Positions 14,217 through 22,298 of a stretch of 33,591 nucleotides of DNA are shown piece by piece. The notes below the pieces were generated by a model. It was given only the letters and a program-made list of their open reading frames with translations, made no database searches and had not been told where the DNA came from. The stretch is taken from positions 1-33,591 of IMG/VR virus record IMGVR_UViG_3300000228_000024; one strand, given 5' to 3'. This DNA is from a virus. Made by a program: the position numbers and the translations under genes. Each line of letters begins with the position of its first letter. Within the stretch, counting starts at the first letter, position 1.

Positions 14217-14429
14217 CTAAATAAACAACTCATTCCGACAAGTCGGAACATAGAACCTTTCGGGTTGGTAAAGCTCGTCAAATCATTCTGTGATATGCGG
14301 ATTATAGGTGTGGCGTGTAGAAAATTTGAATCGTGTAGCGTTAGATTATTTTGTTCTTTTTTGAACTTTTTGAACAAAATAATCTTATAAAAAACAAATG
14401 TGGGTTGTTTTTAAATTTTAATATAAACT
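14217..14429 (+). other. Non-coding stretch after the tRNA, unexplained, with hairpins
   Basis: No credible gene is present. TTCCGA/TCGGAA (around 14233-14248) and AACC/GGTT (around 14254-14267) can form small hairpins. CGTGTAG occurs twice (about 14316 and 14332). A segment GGTTGGTAAAGCTC followed by CTGTGAT and later TTTGAATC recalls tRNA D, anticodon and T loops, but no cloverleaf closes. Local base composition is richer in G and C than the surroundings. Confidence 0.4.
14343..14385 (+). terminator. 14-bp inverted repeat, possible terminator
   Basis: AGATTATTTTGTTC (14343-14356) is perfectly complementary to GAACAAAATAATCT (14372-14385) around a 15-base T-rich loop that contains a further GAAC. 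The stem is AT-rich and the downstream bases are ATAAAAAAC, so it may be a weak terminator, one acting on the minus strand, or a processing structure for the tRNA transcript. Confidence 0.5.
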
Positions 14430-14609
14430 ATGATTGAAATAGTAAACGGACGTGTTTTTGTCGAAGGTAAAGAAACAATTGATCCAACTCTTATTGGATA
14501 TGAAATGCTTGACTTTGCAGAAACAACAAAACAAGATATTTTATCAATAACATTAAAAGATGGTGATGTTTTTATTGATGATTATGATAATGAAAAAAAA
14601 TTTTTATGA
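14430..14609 (+). CDS. Small hypothetical protein (59 aa)
   Basis: The ATG at 14430 opens a 59-codon frame starting M-I-E-I-V-N-G-R-V-F-V-E-G-K and ending D-D-Y-D-N-E-K-K-F-L. It is acidic and soluble, with beta-strand-like segments (V-N-G-R-V-F-V, D-G-D-V-F-I-D-D). The stop TGA overlaps the next ATG (ATGA at 14606-14609), which supports both frames as real coupled genes. Family unknown. Confidence 0.55.
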   Translation: MIEIVNGRVFVEGKETIDPTLIGYEMLDFAETTKQDILSITLKDGDVFIDDYDNEKKFL

Positions 14610-14746
14610 TAAATATTGAAGAACTACAAACCAAACTTACCGAATTAATAACCCTACGAGACTATTATCTCAAAATTGCTCGTAATGATGAATCTTTGAA
14701 CGAAGAGATTAGAGCAATACAAAAAATTATCTACGAACATAAATAA
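14606..14746 (+). CDS. Small helical hypothetical protein (46 aa)
   Basis: This 46-codon frame (M-I-N-I-E-E-L-Q-T-K-L ... I-I-Y-E-H-K) has the heptad-like spacing of a helical hairpin or short coiled coil. It is translationally coupled to the preceding small gene by an ATGA overlap and lies 18 bases before the methyltransferase gene. No family is recognised. Confidence 0.5.
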   Translation: MINIEELQTKLTELITLRDYYLKIARNDESLNEEIRAIQKIIYEHK

Positions 14747-14764
14747 TAAAAATTATGAATCCAA

Positions 14765-15367
14765 ATGAATTTAACAAAGCAACGTAAAAAAGATACTGGG
14801 GCATTTTACACTCCAAAAATATGGGCTGATTTAGCGTTAAAATATATTTTAGAAGTAGTTAAGGATATAGAATATTTTGTTTTTTTAGATGTTTGTTGTG
14901 GGGAAGGTGCATTGTTAGAGGCATTACCAAAAGGAGTTGAAAAATACGGAACAACTCTAGAATGGGAAGATGTGGAAATTTGCAGAGGTAAAGGCTTACA
15001 GGTATGGAAATTAGATTTTTTAAAAGAGGATATTTCAGAAATTTTGCCACCAAGTAAAATGGAAAGATTAATAATTTTCACAAATCCACCTTACGTTAAA
15101 CTTTCAGCTAATAAATATCCATTACAACAAAAGTACAAAACAAATGACGCTACTGCTTTATTTTATTACAGAATTTTAAAAGAATTGAACCCTCTATTTT
15201 TATGTAGTTTTAACAAATTAGATTTATACCAAGGACAAATACACGAAAGATTTAGAAATGAAACAAATTTAACTGAAAGAACGATAAAACAATTTTTAAC
15301 CCATTCAAAATCATGGAATTTAAAAGGAGATTTTCCTATTAGTTTCAATATAATTTCAGGAATATAA
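14765..15367 (+). CDS. Small N6-adenine DNA methyltransferase
   Basis: The 200-aa enzyme shows T-G-A-F-Y-T-P (11-17), the SAM motif D-V-C-C-G-E-G (42-48), an acidic residue in K-L-D-F near 84, and catalytic N-P-P-Y (107-110), the pattern of gamma-class N6-adenine methyltransferases. It lacks a recognisable target-recognition domain and is shorter than restriction-modification enzymes, and no restriction endonuclease gene is adjacent. It probably methylates phage DNA to resist host restriction. A competing ATG at 14755 is in another frame and stops after ten codons. It lies between terS and terL, an unusual place. Confidence 0.8.
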   Translation: MNLTKQRKKDTGAFYTPKIWADLALKYILEVVKDIEYFVFLDVCCGEGALLEALPKGVEKYGTTLEWEDVEICRGKGLQVWKLDFLKEDISEILPPSKMERLIIFTNPPYVKLSANKYPLQQKYKTNDATALFYYRILKELNPLFLCSFNKLDLYQGQIHERFRNETNLTERTIKQFLTHSKSWNLKGDFPISFNIISGI

Positions 15368-15381
15368 AATGAATTTATTAA

Positions 15382-16851
15382 ATGTTAGAGAACCTCACAG
15401 ATGCTGAAATATTAGAACTTGACTTTCTTTTAACTCAACGTAGAGCCTATGAATTAAAAGAAAGTTTGTTTGAATTCGTAAAAGAGTTCTGGAATGTAAT
15501 TGTTACAAATGAATATGTACATAACTGGCATATTGAGTTCTTATGTAATGAGGTTCAAATAGTATTAGAATGGGTAATAAAAGGAGAGGTAAAACTTTAT
15601 GATTTAATCGTAAACATTCCACCAGGAACATCAAAAAGTACAATTATTTCACGTATGGCACCTGCTTGGCTTTGGGCAAATGATTCATCAAAAACAATCA
15701 TATCAAATACGATTGATAGTAAGAATGCAACCGAGTTTTCTACTTCTACAAAAGATTTAATTCAAAGCGAAAAGTATCAATTGTATTTTCCAGAAGTCAA
15801 AATTAGACGAGATGTTTCTGCAAAAACTTTTTATCAATCAAGCAAAGGCGGTAAAAGATTTTCGTTAACCACTAGAGGTTCATCAACTGGTAAGCATGGT
15901 GATGTTTTGATTGATGACGATCCGATGGATTATACAACGGCTCAAAGTCCAATCGAAGCCAAACGATGTATTGAAGGATTCAAAGCTTTACAAACAAGAA
16001 AAAAGGACAAAGAGAAAGTTCCGTATATTCTGGTTATGCAACGCCTCTCAAAAAAGGATACAACTGCTCACGCTTTGAAAGTTTTGTCAGATGTTCGCCA
16101 TTTATGTTTACCAGCTGAAGACAAATACAACAATATTAAACCAGAAGAAATAAGGAAGTTTTATATTGATGGAATGCTAGACCCAAAAAGGTTGAGTAGA
16201 GAAATTTTGGATAAACAACGAAAAGGGCTTTTAGATGACACAAAACCTATTTCAGACATAGCTTTTGATATTCAGTTCAACCAAGCATCATTATCCGATG
16301 ATAGTCTTTTATATCCAAAAATTAATATGGTAAATCATTTGCCTGCTAATCGTGAAGGCGTACTTAGGTATTCATTTACTGACGTTGCGGACACTGGAAA
16401 AGATTATTTATGTACTTGGTTTATTGAGGTTAATGAAGGGAGAATTTATGTTTATGATTGCATTTATACGCAACAAGGTAGTGCCGTTACAATACCATTA
16501 TTGAAATTGAAAATAGAACAAAACAATTCTATGACAAATAAAATTGAAACAAATAACCAAGGTAGTGTATTCGTTTCTGTTTTGTTAGGGCAAGGTGTAA
16601 ATGTATCTGGTTATTATAGCTCTGGAAACAAAGAAGAGAAAATAAGTGCGTATGCTTCGTTTATGTCTTATTATTATTTTGTAGAGCCAAGAGTGGATCA
16701 GCAAGAATATAAACAAGCGTTGAAGCATTTAGAGAGCTATCCTAAAGATGGCAAAGCAGAAGATGGACACGATGACGCTGAAGATTCATGGACTGAATCA
16801 AGCAGATATTTATACACGAATGCTCGCTATTTATTTACACAAAATCAATAA
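15382..16851 (+). CDS. terL: Terminase large subunit
   Basis: The 489-aa protein is the packaging motor ATPase and nuclease. Visible motifs are Walker A P-P-G-T-S-K-S-T (80-87), Walker B D-V-L-I-D-D-D (174-180), the coupling segment Y-I-L-V-M-Q-R-L-S (215-223), and the RNase H-like nuclease start Y-S-F-T-D-V-A-D-T-G (330-339, Asp334) with a late acidic cluster D-D-A-E-D-S-W near 470. Its stop overlaps the ATG of the next small gene by one base. An ATG at 15369 is out of frame with this protein. Confidence 0.92.
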   Translation: MLENLTDAEILELDFLLTQRRAYELKESLFEFVKEFWNVIVTNEYVHNWHIEFLCNEVQIVLEWVIKGEVKLYDLIVNIPPGTSKSTIISRMAPAWLWANDSSKTIISNTIDSKNATEFSTSTKDLIQSEKYQLYFPEVKIRRDVSAKTFYQSSKGGKRFSLTTRGSSTGKHGDVLIDDDPMDYTTAQSPIEAKRCIEGFKALQTRKKDKEKVPYILVMQRLSKKDTTAHALKVLSDVRHLCLPAEDKYNNIKPEEIRKFYIDGMLDPKRLSREILDKQRKGLLDDTKPISDIAFDIQFNQASLSDDSLLYPKINMVNHLPANREGVLRYSFTDVADTGKDYLCTWFIEVNEGRIYVYDCIYTQQGSAVTIPLLKLKIEQNNSMTNKIETNNQGSVFVSVLLGQGVNVSGYYSSGNKEEKISAYASFMSYYYFVEPRVDQQEYKQALKHLESYPKDGKAEDGHDDAEDSWTESSRYLYTNARYLFTQNQ

Positions 16852-17021
16852 TGAAAGTTTATTCATTAAATACTGACGATATCATTGAAGTTATCCGAAT
16901 AAAAGGAGATGAAGTCATAAAAAAGGAGATGAAATTATCCGATTGGATAAAATTAAAAAAACAAATCGGATATAGGTATATCGCTTATCAAAAAGGATTT
17001 TCAAAATACAAATTAGAATAA
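16851..17021 (+). CDS. Small hypothetical protein (56 aa)
   Basis: The ATG shares its first base with the terL stop (TAATG), indicating coupling. The 56-aa product is strongly basic (M-K-V-Y-S-L-N-T-D-D-I-I-E-V-I ... Y-R-Y-I-A-Y-Q-K-G-F) with a Trp in S-D-W-I-K. No family is recognised. It may belong to the packaging module by position. Confidence 0.5.
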   Translation: MKVYSLNTDDIIEVIRIKGDEVIKKEMKLSDWIKLKKQIGYRYIAYQKGFSKYKLE

Positions 17022-17046
17022 TTTTAATCAATAAATAATTAGGAAA

Positions 17047-17301
17047 ATGGAAGTAACAGGAAAAGTTGTTATTATTGGACAAACAGAAAGCGTAGGTCAA
17101 AACGGATTTACAAAGAGATTATTAGTAGTTGAGGTTGATGGACAATATCCTCAAAAAATTCCAATTGATTTTGTGAAAGATAATACCCAAATGTTGAATA
17201 AAATTTCAGTTGGTCAAGTTGTAACAGTGAAAATTAATTTACGAGGAACTGAAAGTAATGACAAATGGTATTTGAATGCTCAAGGATGGAAGATAGACTA
17301 A
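17047..17301 (+). CDS. DUF3127 family protein, OB-fold-like
   Basis: The 84-aa product matches DUF3127, a family largely confined to Bacteroidota: G-F-T-K-R-L-L-V-V-E (20-29), Q-Y-P-Q-K-I-P-I-D-F (33-42), V-G-Q-V-V-T-V-K-I-N-L-R-G-T-E and W-Y-L-N-A-Q-G-W-K-I-D at the end. The beta-rich pattern is that expected of an OB fold, so nucleic-acid binding is possible. In this genome it lies between terL and portal rather than with replication genes. No recognisable SSB gene is seen elsewhere in the window. Confidence 0.8.
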   Translation: MEVTGKVVIIGQTESVGQNGFTKRLLVVEVDGQYPQKIPIDFVKDNTQMLNKISVGQVVTVKINLRGTESNDKWYLNAQGWKID

Positions 17302-17391
17302 ATCTTAAACTAAATAATTATGTTAAGACCAACAGATATGAAAACTATTGATAATGTTGTGAAAAACATTTAATATAATTTGCTCCTTATT

Positions 17392-17420
17392 AAACCACTT
17401 CAAAAAGGAGTGGTTTTTTT
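17392..17420 (+). terminator. Intrinsic terminator after the packaging unit
   Basis: CCACTTC pairs with GGAGTGG around a five-A loop, flanked by AAA and a run of seven T. It separates the terL/DUF3127 unit from the portal promoter. Confidence 0.85.
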
Positions 17421-17431
17421 ATCATTAAAAA

Positions 17432-17479
17432 TATTATTTTTAATTATTCTAAATAACAAATAAATTTTCATTACATTTG
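17432..17479 (+). promoter_or_regulatory. Late promoter for the head and tail operon, inverted AT box
   Basis: TACATTTG (17472-17479) is a good -7 element, 20 bases before the portal ATG. No TTTG lies at the -33 position. Instead 17432-17465 is the exact reverse complement of 32647-32680, and TAAATAACAAA at 17450-17460 is the core shared with the other late promoters. An activator may replace the -33 contact. Confidence 0.65.
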
Positions 17480-17499
17480 CTTATTGATATTTATTCTAT

Positions 17500-18699
17500 A
17501 TGATGAGTTTTTTTAAAGATACTTCTATTGGTAGATTTTTCAGTAATACTCTTGGAATAAATCCAAAAGATTTTTCTGCTGACATATTTTCAATGAGTTC
17601 ATTTGGAATAGGTGTAGCGGCTAATTCGTATTATTTAGGTTCTGTTGATTTTGTATTACTTCAAGAAAGAAATTTTATTTTGAATAATGTTATTTCTAAA
17701 ATATCGAAGAAGTTTTCAAACGCAAATTTCACAGACGAAAAGGATAGCGAATTGTTAAAAAAAATTAATAATCCAAATAGTTTTCAGTCAAAAGAGGAGT
17801 TTTTAAAAGAGTTTGCAACCTACATTATCTCTTCTGGTTATACGGCTATCTTGAAAAAATATGTGTCGTTTGGTAATTTTGATACAATGGAATTAATAAA
17901 CATTAATCCATGTACGTTGGATTTCAATAAAGATAATGTCACATTTCAATTTGAAAATAAAAATATCACTGTTAATAGTTCCGAACTTATTATTTTTTAT
18001 GATATACGAAGAAACAATTTTGATAAAAAAGGTTATAGTAGAATAATTCCATTAAGGTCTCAATTAGAGAATATTTCTTTGGCTCAAAAAGCTAAAAACA
18101 TTCAAATACAAAATTCTGGAACTACGATTGTTTCTCCAAAAACATCTTCAAATGCAAGTAATGTAGATGAAGGATTGAACGCACCAGTCCCTGTTATGGG
18201 TGGTGGTTTAAAATCCCAAAAGAATGAAATGGAAGATAAATTAAACAATCGTGGTTTAGAAAACAGAATAATTGTTTCATCAAAAGGGTTGGATGCTGTA
18301 AATCTATCTGAAAAGCTAAATAATATTGATTTCTATAAAATAATAGAATCGGATGCATTGGCTGTTTATGATGCTTTTGGATTCCCTATTGAATTATCGC
18401 CTTACGGAAAAAATGCAACTTTTGAAAATAAAGGTCAAGCAGAATTATCTCTTGTTGAAAATGAGTTAATACCTTTATTAAATAGTTTAACAAATTCACT
18501 TAATTCTGAATTTCCAAACAAAGGAAAGATTAAAGGTAATTATAATCACATAGGAGTTATGTCTATTATAAAAAATAGAATTATGGATACTAATCAAAAA
18601 ATAATTACACAATATAAAACATTATTTGATGATAAAATAATCAATGAAAATGAGTATAAAAAAATTCTAATCGAAAATAAGATTTTACATGAAAAATAA
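17500..18699 (+). CDS. Portal protein (HK97-like)
   Basis: The 399-aa product fits phage portal proteins, which form the dodecameric channel at one capsid vertex. Supporting features are the order after terL and before protease and capsid, the N-terminal L-Q-E-R-N-F-I-L-N-N-V-I-S-K-I-S segment, the central G-Y-S-R-I-I-P-L-R-S-Q-L-E-N-I-S-L-A-Q-K helix region (about 180-205), and D-A-F-G-F-P near 290 followed by E-N-K-G-Q-A-E. These match HK97-type portals. ATGATG offers two starts; the first is used here. The last 11 bases overlap the next small gene. Confidence 0.88.
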   Translation: MMSFFKDTSIGRFFSNTLGINPKDFSADIFSMSSFGIGVAANSYYLGSVDFVLLQERNFILNNVISKISKKFSNANFTDEKDSELLKKINNPNSFQSKEEFLKEFATYIISSGYTAILKKYVSFGNFDTMELININPCTLDFNKDNVTFQFENKNITVNSSELIIFYDIRRNNFDKKGYSRIIPLRSQLENISLAQKAKNIQIQNSGTTIVSPKTSSNASNVDEGLNAPVPVMGGGLKSQKNEMEDKLNNRGLENRIIVSSKGLDAVNLSEKLNNIDFYKIIESDALAVYDAFGFPIELSPYGKNATFENKGQAELSLVENELIPLLNSLTNSLNSEFPNKGKIKGNYNHIGVMSIIKNRIMDTNQKIITQYKTLFDDKIINENEYKKILIENKILHEK

Positions 18700-18820
18700 C
18701 GGAAATTTAAAACTCGAAGAAATTAAAAAGATAGCTGAAGAAACTAAAAATGAAGAATTAGCTTCCGATATAAAAAAACGAATAAAAAACAATAAAATTG
18801 TTGAAAAATGGCAAAAGTAA
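18689..18820 (+). CDS. Small charged protein (43 aa) between portal and protease
   Basis: A 43-codon frame opens at 18689 inside the end of the portal gene and overlaps the protease start by 13 bases. It encodes a Lys/Glu-rich helix (L-E-E-I-K-K-I-A-E-E-T-K ... V-E-K-W-Q-K). Without it there would be a 108-base gap in an otherwise gapless head operon. It may be a small assembly factor; no family recognised. Confidence 0.5.
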   Translation: MKNNGNLKLEEIKKIAEETKNEELASDIKKRIKNNKIVEKWQK

Positions 18821-19617
18821 AAATCAAAAACTTTGCGTCTGACGATGAAAAGTTTAAGTGGCTTCATGATAATCAAGCAATATTAAAAGCAGAACGTAAA
18901 TCAGAACCAAAAAAAGCTGATGGCTTTGGCTTTGTTTCTTTTGCTATTGATGAACGTGGAGAAAAACTTAAATCGGAGGAAATAAGCCAAGATGTAAATG
19001 TTTTGAATGTTCGATGTGTTATCAATACAACTGGTCTATTCGATTCTCATAAAGATTTACATGTTCCTGGTATCTGGAAAAAATCTCTTTCAGAGTCAAA
19101 GTTATTATACTTATGTCAAGAACATGATTTAAGCTTTAAAGGCATTGTTTCTGACGAAGTAAAAGCATTTACAAAAAAATATAGTTGGAAAGAACTAGGA
19201 TTTGATTTTGAAGGCGACACAGAAGCATTAGTATTTGATTCTGTTGTTTATAAAGAAAGAAATGAATTTATGTTCAATCAGTATAAAAATGGATATGTTA
19301 GAAACCATTCTGTTAGAATGCAATATATCAAAGAGTATTTCTGTATGAATTCTAACGATGCTTCACACACACAATACAAAGAGAATTGGGATAAATATAT
19401 TCCATTATGTGCCAACAAAGAAGCCGCTGAGTTATATGGCTGGATGTATGCCGTTACAGAAGCAAAAATTATTGAAGGTTCTGCGGTCGTTAATGGAAGT
19501 AATTTCGTAACACCAACATTAGAAGTAATAGAAAATAATAAACAAGCCGAGAAATCACTTGACCATAAAGAGCCGTCTACCGACACTCAAACTAGAAAAA
19601 AAGTATTTATCAATTAA
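18808..19617 (+). CDS. Prohead maturation protease, HK97-like (S78)
   Basis: The 269-aa product lies between portal and capsid, where the prohead protease belongs. D-S-H-K-D-L-H-V-P-G-I-W-K-K-S-L (79-94) corresponds to the conserved start of the fold, L-C-Q-E-H-D places a catalytic His at 106, and Y-V-R-N-H-S-V-R-M-Q-Y puts the probable nucleophile Ser at 168. Such enzymes cleave the capsid N-terminal scaffold and themselves during head maturation. The C-terminal 40 residues are polar and may be an autocleaved tail. Family assignment is by motifs and order. Confidence 0.78.
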   Translation: MAKVKIKNFASDDEKFKWLHDNQAILKAERKSEPKKADGFGFVSFAIDERGEKLKSEEISQDVNVLNVRCVINTTGLFDSHKDLHVPGIWKKSLSESKLLYLCQEHDLSFKGIVSDEVKAFTKKYSWKELGFDFEGDTEALVFDSVVYKERNEFMFNQYKNGYVRNHSVRMQYIKEYFCMNSNDASHTQYKENWDKYIPLCANKEAAELYGWMYAVTEAKIIEGSAVVNGSNFVTPTLEVIENNKQAEKSLDHKEPSTDTQTRKKVFIN

Positions 19618-19635
19618 CAACAAAAAATTAGAGTT

Positions 19636-20880
19636 ATGTTTCAATACAAAACTGATGCCCAATTAGAGGTAATGTCCGCAGCGGAAAGAGATACTTACGC
19701 TAGTGAAAAAAGAAATCACGAAGCATCTGTTGCAAAAAAAGCAATGGATGAAGCTATTAAAACTTCAACCGATCAAATCGTAAAAGAATTTGACGAAAAA
19801 TTGACCGCTAAAGAAACAGAAATTACTTCTTTAAAAGAAACAGTTGAAGCTCAAGGAGTTAAAATTGTTGAAATGGGAGTAAAATCTAATCCATTAGAAG
19901 GAAATTCTTTGATAAAAGAAATCGAAACCCACAAAGAAGGTTTAGAGGGTTCTGTTAAAAAAGGAAGAGATTACGAATTTGCTCTAAAAGCTGATACTTT
20001 GAGAGCAAATGTAGTTGGGAATCCAAACGCTCTTGACTTGACCGATATTGGTCAATTGGCACACAGAAGTATTACTGTTTACGATGTTTTTAGAAAAGTC
20101 CCTGTCCCTGCTGGTTCAAATGGAGTTGTTCGTTATGTAGATTGGGATCAAGCAACAAGTATAAGAGCTGCTAAAGCTATTGCAGAAGGTACTGATTTTG
20201 TTCAATCAACTGCAAAATGGAAAACAAGTACTTTGACAATTGAAAAAGTTGGAGATATTATTCCAGTAAGTGAGGAATTAATGTACGATGCTCCTTTGTT
20301 TGCAGCAGAATTAAAAAACTTTCTTGAAACAAATATTGCTATCAAAATTGATACGGATTTAGTTTCTGGAAATGGTGTATCGCCAAACATCAATGGTATG
20401 CAAAATCAAATTCCAAATTATGTTCCAGTAGCATCAGGAATTCAAGATTGTAGTATATATGATTTATTGGTTAAAACTAGAGAAGCTATTACTTCTCCTT
20501 ATGGAGGTAAATATTCTCCAAATGTTGCTTTTATGAATATTGTTGATATCAACAAAATGAAATTGAAAAAAGATGGGAATAATAATTATATCATGCCTCC
20601 TTTTGTTGATAAAAATGGAAACACTGTCAATGGACTTTTAATCATTGAATGTAATTCTTATGCTCCAAATACTATGGTTATCGGCGATAATCGCTATGGT
20701 GCTATTTACGAAATCCCTGGTATTTTAGTAGAAACTGGTTACGGAACTGGGGACTTTGAAAGTGATATGATGAGTTTAAAAGCCAGAAAACGCTTGAACT
20801 TATTAATTAGAGATGTTGATAGAACGGGGTGGTTAGAAGTAACAAGTATTTCTGCTGCTCTTACAACTTTAGCAACTTAA
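19636..20880 (+). CDS. Major capsid protein, HK97 fold, with N-terminal scaffold domain
   Basis: The 414-aa protein has a Lys/Glu-rich coiled-coil region over residues 1-100, typical of the delta domain removed by the prohead protease. The HK97-fold body follows, with V-P-V-P-A-G-S-N-G-V-V-R-Y-V (about 155-168), V-G-D-I-I-P-V-S-E-E-L-M-Y-D (about 205-218) and I-D-T-D-L-V-S-G-N-G (about 238-247). The end contains R-K-R-L-N-L-L-I-R-D-V-D, characteristic of the P-domain region. Gene order fits. A cleavage site near 100-115 is expected but not proved. Confidence 0.92.
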   Translation: MFQYKTDAQLEVMSAAERDTYASEKRNHEASVAKKAMDEAIKTSTDQIVKEFDEKLTAKETEITSLKETVEAQGVKIVEMGVKSNPLEGNSLIKEIETHKEGLEGSVKKGRDYEFALKADTLRANVVGNPNALDLTDIGQLAHRSITVYDVFRKVPVPAGSNGVVRYVDWDQATSIRAAKAIAEGTDFVQSTAKWKTSTLTIEKVGDIIPVSEELMYDAPLFAAELKNFLETNIAIKIDTDLVSGNGVSPNINGMQNQIPNYVPVASGIQDCSIYDLLVKTREAITSPYGGKYSPNVAFMNIVDINKMKLKKDGNNNYIMPPFVDKNGNTVNGLLIIECNSYAPNTMVIGDNRYGAIYEIPGILVETGYGTGDFESDMMSLKARKRLNLLIRDVDRTGWLEVTSISAALTTLAT

Positions 20881-20884
20881 CATC

Positions 20885-21130
20885 ATGGTAAAAGTAAAAT
20901 TCACATCAGATTTTTCAGTTAAGCGTATTGGAGACGTTATTGAGTGTGATTCTCAATTAGCATCACAACTCGTAAATAATGATAAGGTAGCTGAATATAC
21001 TAATAATGATGTTACAAAAATTGAAGAAGAAAGAGAATATCTTGAACCTAATTTGAAAGAAGAAGATTCAGATATTAGTACTGAAAAAGTCGTTAGTACC
21101 GTGGAAAACACTTCTAAAAAAACTAAATAA
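20885..21130 (+). CDS. Small head-associated protein
   Basis: The 81-aa product directly follows the capsid gene. Its first 35 residues (V-K-V-K-F-T-S-D-F-S-V-K-R-I-G-D-V-I-E) form a small beta module common in proteins encoded after capsid genes. The remainder is acidic and probably disordered. It may be a head decoration or completion protein. It overlaps the connector gene by one base. Confidence 0.6.
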   Translation: MVKVKFTSDFSVKRIGDVIECDSQLASQLVNNDKVAEYTNNDVTKIEEEREYLEPNLKEEDSDISTEKVVSTVENTSKKTK

Positions 21131-21768
21131 TGTTCACGAAACTATCTAATTTTACCTATGGTAATTATAGAATTGCCAATATCCAAGCTGATGCTTTAGA
21201 TAATAATTTTGAGTTACTTATTCATATTCAAAAGTATGAGCAAGAAAGTTTAAGATTGTTACTTGGCGATAGCTTGTATGAGGAATTCATATCAAATTTA
21301 GAATTAGATAGTGACGGTTTTTACAAAGTTAAATCCACAGCAGACCAGAAATGGAACTGGCTATTGAATGGGACATCATATATTGCAACTGCTTTGGGTA
21401 GTGGTTGCAATTGTGGTTGTCAAAACAATGAAAACCATTATTGGGGAGGGTTGGTTAAAAAAGTTGCTACAATTCAAAACAAGGATGTTTTTGAAACTTT
21501 AATGGCTTATTATATATTTTATAATTGGTCATTGAATTATAGAACATCAAATCTTGGTATTGGTGAAGGACGTTCAAATTCTAAAAGTGCTACTCAAGAA
21601 TCTTCTAAAAATAAAAGAGTTGATGCGTGGAATGAGTTTGTACGTTTGGCATACTTCGGATATTCCTGTACAGATGTTTCATTATTAAAATTCTTGCAAG
21701 ACCATAAAGAAGAGTTTCCTAATGTAAATGAGTTTTATTTACAACCTATGACTTACTATGATATTTAG
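21130..21768 (+). CDS. Head-tail connector protein, DUF6712-like
   Basis: The 212-aa product has the position and general pattern of Bacteroidota phage adaptor proteins (DUF6712-like): an N-terminal helical part with Y-E-Q-E-S-L-R-L-L-L-G-D-S-L-Y, a central W-N-W-L-L-N-G-T-S-Y, and a C-terminal helix containing N-E-F-V-R. An unusual loop, G-C-N-C-G-C-Q at about 92-98 with His103 nearby, could bind metal or form disulfides. It overlaps both the preceding gene (1 base) and the next gene (11 bases). Confidence 0.65.
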   Translation: MFTKLSNFTYGNYRIANIQADALDNNFELLIHIQKYEQESLRLLLGDSLYEEFISNLELDSDGFYKVKSTADQKWNWLLNGTSYIATALGSGCNCGCQNNENHYWGGLVKKVATIQNKDVFETLMAYYIFYNWSLNYRTSNLGIGEGRSNSKSATQESSKNKRVDAWNEFVRLAYFGYSCTDVSLLKFLQDHKEEFPNVNEFYLQPMTYYDI

Positions 21769-22270
21769 TTTAAACACAATATTAGAGCCAGTTGCTACGA
21801 AAGTGATACACGATAATAAACCTGTATCATATAGTTGGGGAGACATTGATGCCCTTCATAAATGGATTGAATCTATGAATAAAAAGCAAGTAAATGCAAG
21901 TTTAGGCATTGATGGTAGTAGAAAATATCCGTTAATATGGTTAGTTGAGGGTTGGAAAGGTAAAGAGAAAAATCCAGGCATCGAATTTTCTAATGTTAGT
22001 TTTCATATTGCGATAAACTCACGAATTGAAACACTGAATGAAAGTAGAATTGAAAAATTTGATACACTTTATAAAGTTGCAAATGATTTTATAAAGGGAT
22101 TAAAAAAAATATCACATATTGAAGAAAACAATATTGGTTATTTTCAAAAATCAAATCTCAATACAGTATCTACTTCAAATGAAAATAAGTCTTACACATC
22201 TGATATTTGGGATGTATTAATAATTAATATGGATTTACACATAGTAAACAGAACCAATTGTTTTAGTTAA
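21758..22270 (+). CDS. Probable head-tail joining or tail terminator protein
   Basis: The 170-aa product overlaps the connector gene by 11 bases and precedes the tail tube gene. Features are Y-P-L-I-W-L-V-E-G-W near residues 52-61, a beta strand N-V-S-F-H-I-A-I-N-S near 73-82, and a C-terminal W-D-V-L-I-I-N-M-D-L-H-I strand. That alpha/beta plan with W-D-x-L-I is shared by tail terminators and head-closure proteins. The exact role is inferred from gene order. Confidence 0.6.
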   Translation: MIFSLNTILEPVATKVIHDNKPVSYSWGDIDALHKWIESMNKKQVNASLGIDGSRKYPLIWLVEGWKGKEKNPGIEFSNVSFHIAINSRIETLNESRIEKFDTLYKVANDFIKGLKKISHIEENNIGYFQKSNLNTVSTSNENKSYTSDIWDVLIINMDLHIVNRTNCFS

Positions 22271-22298
22271 AATTTAATAAATTTAAAAAATAAAAATT

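Noticed and set aside
14159-14377. Minus-strand 72-aa open frame
   Set aside because: It runs through the tRNA-like sequence and the 14-bp inverted repeat, and its composition is not protein-like.
17320-17373. 17-codon ATG frame after the DUF3127 gene
   Set aside because: Too short and without motifs; the interval is better explained as an untranslated 3' end before the terminator.
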